DNA from: Zhongshania aliphaticivorans
Lineage (GTDB): Bacteria > Pseudomonadota > Gammaproteobacteria > Pseudomonadales > Spongiibacteraceae
Length of the DNA stretch: 64,000 nt
Direction of reading: 5' to 3'
Assembly: GCF_902705875.1 (NCBI RefSeq)
Contig: NZ_CACSIK010000001.1
Span: 694,742 to 758,741 of the forward strand
Shown here one piece after another: positions 18,310 through 25,217 of this stretch. The notes below the pieces were generated by a model. That model made no database searches and had not been told where the DNA came from. It was given only the letters and a program-made list of their open reading frames with translations. The translations under genes and the position numbers were made by a program. Within the stretch, counting starts at the first letter, position 1. Every line of letters begins with the position of its first letter.

Positions 18310-19115
18310 TGGCGCAGGAGAGTGGTACGCCTACCGTTTTAAAGAAAATTTTAGATCGCAAACGCGAAGAGATAGCTGAGCGCACTGAGCAAGTATCTAT
18401 TGCTGATTTGCAGCAGAAAATTGCCTTGGAATCTGCCCCGCGTGGTTTTGTAAAATCGCTAGCGGACAAGCTGGGTGCGGGAAAATCAGCGGTCATTGCC
18501 GAAGTTAAAAAGGCTTCGCCCTCCAAAGGCGTAATTCGAGAGAATTTCATACCTGCAGATATCGCCGCAAGCTATGAAAAAGGCGGTGCGGCGTGTTTGT
18601 CGGTATTGACTGACGCCGATTTTTTTCAAGGCTCGGAAGCGTTTTTACAACAGGCGCGGGCGGCATGTTCACTGCCAGTGATTCGCAAAGATTTTATTAT
18701 TGACCCTTACCAAGTCTATGAAGCAAGAGCGATAGGCGCTGATTGCATCTTGTTGATTGCTGCAGCCTTAGACGACGCTACGATGATAAGTTTAAATCAG
18801 TTGGCGCAAAACTTGGGCATGGACGTGTTGATTGAAGTACATAACGCGGATGAATTGGCGCGCACGCTACCCTTAGGTAATCGCTTAATTGGTATTAACA
18901 ACCGCAATTTACATAATTTTGAAACCTCTCTGCAAAACACCTTTGAGCTGCTCGGGGCAATTAGTGAGGATCATATTGTGGTGACTGAAAGCGGTATTCA
19001 TACTGCAGAAGATGTTGCCTCAATGCGTGAGCATGGTGTAAATGCGTTCTTGGTGGGAGAGGCATTTATGCGGGCTGATGAGCCAGGAGAGAAACTGGCC
19101 GAGTTGTTTGGCTGA
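18309..19115 (+). CDS. trpC: Indole-3-glycerol-phosphate synthase
   Basis: A 268-residue TIM-barrel enzyme that closes the indole ring from CdRP. The catalytic motifs [33 protein letters not shown] and [12 protein letters not shown] are in order. It is not fused to TrpF, as in pseudomonads. It ends the trp operon. In P. aeruginosa the next gene is vfr, but here about 13.9 kb of other DNA intervenes before vfr. Confidence 0.96.
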   Translation: MAQESGTPTVLKKILDRKREEIAERTEQVSIADLQQKIALESAPRGFVKSLADKLGAGKSAVIAEVKKASPSKGVIRENFIPADIAASYEKGGAACLSVLTDADFFQGSEAFLQQARAACSLPVIRKDFIIDPYQVYEARAIGADCILLIAAALDDATMISLNQLAQNLGMDVLIEVHNADELARTLPLGNRLIGINNRNLHNFETSLQNTFELLGAISEDHIVVTESGIHTAEDVASMREHGVNAFLVGEAFMRADEPGEKLAELFG

Positions 19116-19367
19116 GGAGCAGATTGAGTGTTGGCCGCTGACGAATGCCTAACTCCGACCTGTCGATTCACCTATAAGATGTCAGTCTTGGTCAGCTTAC
19201 GGAAAAGATCTGTCGTGCGCTTGGAGCGACTGCTAAGGTAAATTAACTGGCAGTCAACAGCTTTGTAAGAAGTACGGTTATCACCTTTTAGCTGTCATTC
19301 GGTTTAGACGAGTATCAATGCACAGTTTCGCGTATGCGGCCATTCTGAAAGTGAATTCTCTACAGTA
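19116..19367. other. Gene-free left edge of the trpC-vfr island
   Basis: These 252 bases follow trpC and end at the convergent apbE stop. I find no open frame worth calling, no tRNA, no clear terminator with a T tract and no direct repeat matching the right edge (32695-32998). The site marks where conserved trpC-vfr synteny is interrupted. Confidence 0.5.
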
Positions 19368-20252
19368 TTAACGCTGCAACCAATACAGGACATCTTGGGC
19401 ATCGAGGAATTCTTCTGCGTCGCGGCCATTCAACATCGCCAGAGTTGCCAGCAGACCCGACTCAACACAGCTGTTGGCCGCAACAGTAACGGAGTGCGGT
19501 GCATCCATTACCGGCCACGCTGTTAATGGGTTCAGTACATGGGAGTAGCGTGTACCGTCACGCAACAGAAAGCGCCGCGCATCACCGCTTGTCGCTAAAC
19601 CTCCGCGCCGCAACTGAATAAGTGCAGATTTTAATCCTCCAATATTCTCAACGCCTACAAGCCAATGTGCTTGATAGCTCGGTGGAGCATTTGCGAAGAG
19701 GTCTCCACCAAAATTAATCAATACGGGTATGTTGGTGTACTCGGCGACTAGCGCAGCAGCGCGATCAACTGAATATTCTTTGCCAATACCACCAAAGTCT
19801 ATCTCCATATCCGGCGCCATTCGCAATTGCGGCGATACCCACTCGACCTTGTCCCAACCCACAATACCGAGCATTGCCCTAGCAGATGTCGCATTGGGAA
19901 CGTTGGCGCTGCCATCAAATTTCCAGATACGCCTGAGAACACCCGAGGAGAGATCAAAAAGCCCAGCGCTGATCTGATAAGCATGGTCGGCAAAATCGAT
20001 TAAGTGCGCAGTTTCTGCATCGACCACAACGGGAGCGCCCGCAGCATTATTTATTTGATAAACAATATTGTCTTCACGGTAACGGCTAAACTTTTGCTCA
20101 ATGCGCCACGCTTCGGCAGAAATAGTTTTTACAATCCGTTGCGCCAGCGCTTCGTCGTGACTATCGATGAGCACTTCACATGGACTTGCCATAGCCTCAA
20201 ACTGGCCGACAAAGCCTTGCGCACTATTGTTTAAACGTAATTCTCGATTCAT
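19368..20252 (-). CDS. apbE: FAD:protein FMN transferase (ApbE family)
   Basis: A 294-residue ApbE protein, which covalently attaches FMN from FAD to a Ser/Thr in target proteins outside the cytoplasmic membrane. Recognisable blocks are FSRYREDNIVYQIN, the metal/flavin site DFGGIGKEYSVDRAAAL and the C-terminal SHVLNPLTAWPV. No Sec signal or lipobox is seen before the domain, and no in-frame upstream start codon would add one. This is unusual, because most ApbE proteins are exported. It is the last gene of the tlpA-DUF4266-DUF3570-dsbD-apbE operon, and the DUF3570 protein carries a candidate FMN attachment motif. Confidence 0.88.
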   Translation of the reverse strand: MNRELRLNNSAQGFVGQFEAMASPCEVLIDSHDEALAQRIVKTISAEAWRIEQKFSRYREDNIVYQINNAAGAPVVVDAETAHLIDFADHAYQISAGLFDLSSGVLRRIWKFDGSANVPNATSARAMLGIVGWDKVEWVSPQLRMAPDMEIDFGGIGKEYSVDRAAALVAEYTNIPVLINFGGDLFANAPPSYQAHWLVGVENIGGLKSALIQLRRGGLATSGDARRFLLRDGTRYSHVLNPLTAWPVMDAPHSVTVAANSCVESGLLATLAMLNGRDAEEFLDAQDVLYWLQR

Positions 20253-20299
20253 CGCTTTGGCTATACAAATGCTTAGTAGATCATTGAGTATCGGCTAGC

Positions 20300-22099
20300 T
20301 TATAGACGATTAAAAGTCCCCAGTATTTTTTCAGTGCTAAGTATTTGAGGCAACACCTCTTCACGCTCGCCCTTACCAGGAAAAAATACGTAGAGAGGAA
20401 CACCGGCGCGATTGTAACGGGCGAGCAAACGGCTTATTTGCGCGTCACGACGGGTCCAATCTGCTTTGACGTAACGAATGTGCTTCTCCGCCATCACCGC
20501 GCTGACGGCTTCGGTATGTAACACAAGGCGCTCATTAACCTTACAGGTAATACACCAGTCGGCGGTCACATCCAAAAATACCGGCCCTCCATCATCTAAT
20601 AAGGCAGAGAATCCTTCGACACTATATGCCGATGTATTCTCGCTGTTCGCTAGGGAGGATGCACTATTTGCTTCCTTAGCAGAATCAACGACGTTGGGTA
20701 TAAGCAGACTGGAGCTAAGAATGGCGCCAGCAGCCAGCCCTGTAACTACCGCAATTACACGCCGCCACCGAGACTCACTCCAGAAATACAATGCCATCGC
20801 AATGAGCAAACAACCCACAAGAACCAACATCGCACCATTAATGCCAGCCTGGCGACCTAGTACCCATAACAACCAAATGCCCGTGAGGTACATTGGGAAG
20901 GCCAAAACTTCCTTAAGTGTGACCATCCAGTTGCCTGGCCTAGGCAGTAATCTACCTATTCCTGGCACCACCGATATCAACAAAAACGGCGCCGCCATAC
21001 CCAAGCCCAGCGCAAGGAATACCGTCAGCGCTACTGGTACGGGCTGAGTGAAAGCAAACCCCAACGATGCACCCATAAACGGCGCTGTACAAGGGCTTGC
21101 CACAACCACAGCCAGAACACCGGTAAAAAACGAACCGGACAAGCCACCTTTATCGACCAAGTTCTGACCAACCCCTGCGAACCCCGCGCCGAGTTCTACA
21201 AACCCGGAAAAGCTCAGCCCCACCAGAAAAAACAGATAGACCAAGGCACCAACAAACCAAGGAGATTGTAGTTGATAACCCCAACCCAATTCTTGTCCTG
21301 ACGCCCTCATTATCATAAGCAAGCCTGCCACCGCCATAAAACTTGCAACGACACCCGCGGTATACACCAGGCCATGCAGTCGTCTTTGGGTGGGCGAGGT
21401 GTCCGTACTTTCCAATAAGCTTATCGCTTTAAGCGCTAGCACAGGGAACACGCAGGGCATCAAATTGAGTATCAGACCACCAAGAAAGGCCATGGTCGCC
21501 ATTAGCCACAACGATGTTTGAGGTTGCTCGATTTCCTGAGTACCGGTGGCAGAGCTCTGCGACTGTAGATTGCTGTCGACGAGCGATGCATCTGCGTCTT
21601 TGACGTCTGCGTTCGCTGAAGGATCAATACGCAACACGGTGGCGTCTAAGGGGTTAACCCTGAATAACTGATGATAGGGTGGATAACACAAACCCGCGTC
21701 AGCGCATCCTTGAGAACTCACTTTAATGTCGAAGACCTGTGAGTCGACAAGTGCTGTACGCAGACTCACCTGATTGTAAAAGACCTCCACGTCACCAAAA
21801 TATTCGTCGTGCTTTACTTTTCCCGAAGGTAAATCAAATGCTACTTTCTGATCGCCTTCTCCTCCATGCTGGCTCAATTTGAAGCGATGGCTATACAAGT
21901 AGTAGCCGTCTGCTATTTGCCACTCCAGCAACAACTCATTCCCTGATATGCGTGGAGTCAACTGATAAGCTTGTTCGACCGGTAAGAATTCACTTTCGAG
22001 TGCTACCTCAATAGCGATATTTTCTGACGCGACCGCCCAGCCTACTGGCGCGAGCAGAACGCCTAGCACAAGTAGCCATTTACCTATAATGTGACTCAT
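20300..22099 (-). CDS. dsbD: Thiol:disulfide interchange protein DsbD (island copy)
   Basis: A 599-residue inner-membrane protein that carries electrons from cytoplasmic thioredoxin to the periplasm. An N-terminal signal peptide (MSHIIGKWLLVLGVLLAPVG) is followed by the periplasmic alpha domain with the Cys pair in GCADAGLCYPPYH. Next is an eight-helix CcdA-like core with Cys in NLMPCVFPVLALK and VASPCTAPFMG, then a C-terminal thioredoxin domain with DWCITCK. I chose ATG 22099 rather than 22192 because it begins the signal peptide. It lies between the DUF3570 and apbE genes. A second dsbD sits at 46962-48656 in the conserved core position, so this copy probably serves the island. Confidence 0.92.
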   Translation of the reverse strand: MSHIIGKWLLVLGVLLAPVGWAVASENIAIEVALESEFLPVEQAYQLTPRISGNELLLEWQIADGYYLYSHRFKLSQHGGEGDQKVAFDLPSGKVKHDEYFGDVEVFYNQVSLRTALVDSQVFDIKVSSQGCADAGLCYPPYHQLFRVNPLDATVLRIDPSANADVKDADASLVDSNLQSQSSATGTQEIEQPQTSLWLMATMAFLGGLILNLMPCVFPVLALKAISLLESTDTSPTQRRLHGLVYTAGVVASFMAVAGLLMIMRASGQELGWGYQLQSPWFVGALVYLFFLVGLSFSGFVELGAGFAGVGQNLVDKGGLSGSFFTGVLAVVVASPCTAPFMGASLGFAFTQPVPVALTVFLALGLGMAAPFLLISVVPGIGRLLPRPGNWMVTLKEVLAFPMYLTGIWLLWVLGRQAGINGAMLVLVGCLLIAMALYFWSESRWRRVIAVVTGLAAGAILSSSLLIPNVVDSAKEANSASSLANSENTSAYSVEGFSALLDDGGPVFLDVTADWCITCKVNERLVLHTEAVSAVMAEKHIRYVKADWTRRDAQISRLLARYNRAGVPLYVFFPGKGEREEVLPQILSTEKILGTFNRL

Positions 22100-22204
22100 A
22101 ATTTTTGACCACCCCGCGCGGAGCGCTCCTCGAAAAAAAAAGGGTGCAAACTCAACCGAGCGCACCCAAGCATTGACCGCAAAAATTAACACTCAAATTC
22201 GCGC

Positions 22205-23512
22205 CTAAAAATCGTACATAAAGCGGACCATGACGGCCTCAATATCCGGATAGAGCTCTTGACGAGTTAATTCACCAAATGTGTCAGAAGGCTCATCACC
22301 AGTTTGCAGGTAATACTCCAGCGCAACACTCCAGCCATTTTCAGGGTTATCCTGGCCATACTGGAGGCCAACGGTATAGCCGTTAAATTCGCCCAAACGG
22401 TAATCTGCAGAAGCCTCCACAGATTCATTACCGGCGGTAGGCTGCTGGCCGTCCACAAAAAATGGCGTGTAGAAATCAGCAGCGCTCTGTTGATAAAAGC
22501 GCACATGCGGCTCCACATATTGAGTCCCAGCAAAGGCCCAACGGTAACGTAAATCAATTGTGTGCGAAGTGATCCCCCAGTCATCAACCATCAAGCGATA
22601 AGAGGTGTCGAGAACATCGCCACCGATGTACCGCTTGTACTGTCCAAAAATACTGTGCTTCAAGCGGCTGTCGGGACGATTTTCATAAACAACGGTGGGC
22701 AGCGTTGGCTGGGCCACATTCTGGAACATAGGTCGACCTGTTACAGGGTCTATTACGCTGATAATTTTGTAAGGGTCCGTGAGATAACCGCTCGATTGGC
22801 TCAATACGTAATTCACCTGAAATAAGCTGTTTTCATCAATCACCTGCGTCACACCGAACATAACATCAACCAACATTTTACTGTCGGAGCTGCCATCACG
22901 TAGTTGGACACCGCCAGCTTCCTGCATCACACCAAAGGCGATAGGTTTGCCTCCCACTGGATCAACAGTATCAAAACCCAAAGAAAGACCGGCACTCCAC
23001 GTGGTATTTCCGCGGTTCATATCTTTTGCCAGCGACGAATTTACCGCGAACGACTTATAGTCGTACTCAGTAGATACATTGCCGCCTAAAACCATCGTGA
23101 GGTCTTTCGCAATCGGACGCTCCCAAGCTACATTTAAAGCAATGCGGGTATCTTTAAAGGTCTCATCCAGCGGAGTATCACCGGGGCTGATGGCATAGTT
23201 ACTGTTGCCTGAAGGTGTAGTGAAAGTCTGTGGCAAATCAGTTGCTACAGCACCGCTACCAGAAGCGCCGGTTAAGGTATCAACGGTGAGTTTCAGATTA
23301 AGGGTTTCATCGGTATCGATCTGCTTTCGTGCAGTAATGACAGGCTCAGTGGCCGACACACGATCTGTTTCACTGTAAAACAGGAGCGCCGCGCCCACAT
23401 CCCACTCACCAACATCGAGCTTGTCTTCGGCAAAAGCTCCCTGTGAACCAATCAGCGCACAACTAGCTGCGGCTAACGAAAGGCGAATATTCTTTTTGGT
23501 GTTAGATTTCAT
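22205..23512 (-). CDS. DUF3570 outer-membrane protein with candidate FMN attachment motif
   Basis: A 435-residue protein with a signal peptide (cleavage near AFA-ED), long runs of alternating beta-strand sequence and a terminal VRFMYDF, as expected for an outer-membrane barrel. The start LLFYSETDRV and the block LKLTVDTLTGAS fit DUF3570. Asp78-x-x-Thr81-Gly82-Ala83-Ser84 matches the Dxx[S/T]GA[S/T] pattern at which ApbE attaches FMN, and apbE is in the same operon. I infer a covalently flavinylated barrel or a barrel with an attached flavin segment. The function of the family is not established. Confidence 0.8.
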   Translation of the reverse strand: MKSNTKKNIRLSLAAASCALIGSQGAFAEDKLDVGEWDVGAALLFYSETDRVSATEPVITARKQIDTDETLNLKLTVDTLTGASGSGAVATDLPQTFTTPSGNSNYAISPGDTPLDETFKDTRIALNVAWERPIAKDLTMVLGGNVSTEYDYKSFAVNSSLAKDMNRGNTTWSAGLSLGFDTVDPVGGKPIAFGVMQEAGGVQLRDGSSDSKMLVDVMFGVTQVIDENSLFQVNYVLSQSSGYLTDPYKIISVIDPVTGRPMFQNVAQPTLPTVVYENRPDSRLKHSIFGQYKRYIGGDVLDTSYRLMVDDWGITSHTIDLRYRWAFAGTQYVEPHVRFYQQSAADFYTPFFVDGQQPTAGNESVEASADYRLGEFNGYTVGLQYGQDNPENGWSVALEYYLQTGDEPSDTFGELTRQELYPDIEAVMVRFMYDF

Positions 23513-23537
23513 TACGTATCCTTAAATTCCAGAGCGA

Positions 23538-23753
23538 TTAGTTACAACCACAGCCGCCACCACCAAAGCCACGCCCGCCGCTAGACGCTTCCTTGCTGAA
23601 GTAAATATGATCGTCGAGCGCTGCCCGCAACGGCGAAGCATCCAGCGCCATCTCTGGTTTTGCTAGCGTTTGACGCTCCCAAGGTTGAATACCCATATTG
23701 CTACACGCAGCAAGCGTGCTACACGCCATAAGCGACAAAATCATTTTTTTCAT
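23538..23753 (-). CDS. DUF4266 lipoprotein with C-terminal CxC
   Basis: A 71-residue lipoprotein. The signal sequence ends in a lipobox (STLAAC, lipidated Cys17). The mature part has the DUF4266 pattern QPWERQTLAKPEM...DHIYFSKEAS and ends in a Gly-rich tail, GGGGCGCN. DUF4266 and DUF3570 genes are regularly adjacent in proteobacteria, as they are here (25 bases apart). The two Cys near the end could bind a metal or act as a redox pair kept reduced by the TlpA/DsbD proteins of the operon; that is inference. Confidence 0.82.
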   Translation of the reverse strand: MKKMILSLMACSTLAACSNMGIQPWERQTLAKPEMALDASPLRAALDDHIYFSKEASSGGRGFGGGGCGCN

Positions 23754-23848
23754 GGCAGTGCCTCGTCGATTTATTCAAGAAAATATTGGATCAAATTTGT
23801 CTGTTCAGTACTGTCTTTCACAACACAAAGACAGTGAACACGCCTCAG

Positions 23849-24325
23849 CTATAGTGCGAGAGCCTTGGCGATCTCCACTTCAAGTTCAATGGGGGAGTTT
23901 TTAGTAAACCCTAAATGCGTAAAGATCAGATTGCCGTTGCGATCAAACAGAAAAGAATTCGGCATAGCGGCTACTCTGTATTTCAAAGCTAAATTTCCAT
24001 CAGGGTCATAAAATACTGGAAAGTTTGGAGGGAACTCCGCGATAAACGCATTGGCATCATCACGATCCTCATCAAGGTTAACCGTTACGACCTGCAAACT
24101 ATCACCGTACTTTGAGACTAGTGCATTCATAAACGGAAATGAGGCACGACAAGGACCGCACCAAGACGCCCAAAAATCCAGATAAACCAATTTCCCGCGA
24201 AATTCTTTAAGATTAAATGCTTGGTTTTGTGAGGGTTTATCGCCGCCGGCTAAAACGGAGCAAGAAAGTGTAGAAACCATGAGAAGGCAAGCCAAAATGC
24301 TGCCATAGCTACGCACTGCTGTCAT
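23849..24325 (-). CDS. TlpA-like thioredoxin-fold protein
   Basis: A 158-residue exported thioredoxin-fold protein. An N-terminal hydrophobic segment ends at LSCSVLAGG, which could be a lipobox or a signal-peptidase I site. The TlpA/ResA-type domain has WASWCGPC (Cys56, Cys59) and the cis-Pro segment AAMPNSFLFD. I chose ATG 24325 rather than 24370 because AGGTGGG lies just upstream and the signal peptide begins there. It is the first gene of the minus operon. DsbD in the same operon would be its electron donor. A PmrA-type box lies 48 bases upstream. Confidence 0.82.
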   Translation of the reverse strand: MTAVRSYGSILACLLMVSTLSCSVLAGGDKPSQNQAFNLKEFRGKLVYLDFWASWCGPCRASFPFMNALVSKYGDSLQVVTVNLDEDRDDANAFIAEFPPNFPVFYDPDGNLALKYRVAAMPNSFLFDRNGNLIFTHLGFTKNSPIELEVEIAKALAL

Positions 24326-24372
24326 TTCAACCCACCTATAGAGATATTTATCCGCCAAGGTAGCAAGCAATA

Positions 24373-24389
24373 CTTAAGAAAAAATTAAG
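24373..24389 (-). promoter_or_regulatory. PmrA/QseB-type box facing the tlpA-apbE operon
   Basis: Read on the minus strand the 17 bases are CTTAAT-N5-CTTAAG, a full match to the direct-repeat pattern YTTAAK-N5-YTTAAK bound by PmrA/QseB-type regulators. It lies 48 bases upstream of the tlpA start. The PmrA-like regulator at 28876-29538 is the obvious candidate to bind it. Confidence 0.6.
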
Positions 24390-24457
24390 GAACACGCAAG
24401 TATCTTAAATACTGCAAAACAGAGAGCTCATAGGTAATTTCCACATGGAGTGCAAGC

Positions 24458-24474
24458 CTTAAGAATGCCTTAAT
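24458..24474 (+). promoter_or_regulatory. PmrA/QseB-type box facing the hemolysin-FTR1 operon
   Basis: CTTAAG-AATGC-CTTAAT is a full match to YTTAAK-N5-YTTAAK on the plus strand, 48 bases before ATG 24522. The distance mirrors that of the box facing the other operon. An extra half site CTTAAA lies at 24404-24409. The operon it faces encodes a PmrA/QseB-family regulator and its kinase, so autoregulation is likely. Confidence 0.6.
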
Positions 24475-24521
24475 TATCACTGAATAAAGTTCAAGCATCG
24501 AAACCCTATTGAGGACGATGT

Positions 24522-25217
24522 ATGTTCAGCGCACGAAATTTATCAGTATCATCAAACCCAGCCCTAAAGCTACGCCGCCTGCCGTTGCCTTCAGCGCCAA
24601 AGTTCTCACTAACAAGTCGAGACGATACTAATCGTCCGGAGGTAGAGCGCTATATCGCTGACAAATTTGATGCTCGCTACGGCGCTCGCGTTAAGCAATT
24701 CATGCCAGAGTTACTAACACTGCAATGCAACAACGATATCAGTGCGGCCGTTGGTTTTCGCAGTGCGCAATTCGAAAGTCTTTTTTTGGAGCGCTATCTC
24801 GATACAACGGCTGATCAGCAGCTTTCAAAAATACTGGGGTACAGGTTGGCACGGAGCAGTATCACTGAAATTGGCAACTTGGTATCGACTTGGCGCGGTA
24901 GTAGCCAGCTACTATTTATCGCACTGACAGAATTGATGGTTCAGCGCGGTTGTCAGTGGACCATATTCACTGCCACGCCGGAGGTCAGCAAGCTCCTAAA
25001 CCGATTAGGTCTAGAGCAAATAGTTCTTTGCCACGCGGATGGTCATCGCCTTGGCCATGATCTAAAAAACTGGGGAAGTTACTACGACGCTAAACCAGCG
25101 GTTACTGCAATCAACGCTCCACTGGCGCGCATAATGCTAGACGAACACCCTTTGACCAGTGAACTGCTGCAACTCTGTAAACCGCTAATAGCCAAAGCGC
25201 TTGGAGATGCATTGTGA
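24522..25217 (+). CDS. Thermostable hemolysin family protein
   Basis: A 231-residue protein that I recognise as the thermostable hemolysin (delta-VPH) family of Vibrio. The pattern VERYIADKFDARYGARVKQFMP, LLTLQCNNDISAAVGFR, LFLERYLDT, EIGNLVSTWRG and WTIFTATPEVSKLLNRLG is consistent. There is no signal peptide, and the fold recalls GNAT or autoinducer-synthase acyltransferases, so the hemolysin name may be misleading. A role as an acyl-transfer enzyme fits the acyl-adenylating gene that overlaps its stop by four bases. It is first in a nine-gene operon. Confidence 0.78.
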   Translation: MFSARNLSVSSNPALKLRRLPLPSAPKFSLTSRDDTNRPEVERYIADKFDARYGARVKQFMPELLTLQCNNDISAAVGFRSAQFESLFLERYLDTTADQQLSKILGYRLARSSITEIGNLVSTWRGSSQLLFIALTELMVQRGCQWTIFTATPEVSKLLNRLGLEQIVLCHADGHRLGHDLKNWGSYYDAKPAVTAINAPLARIMLDEHPLTSELLQLCKPLIAKALGDAL

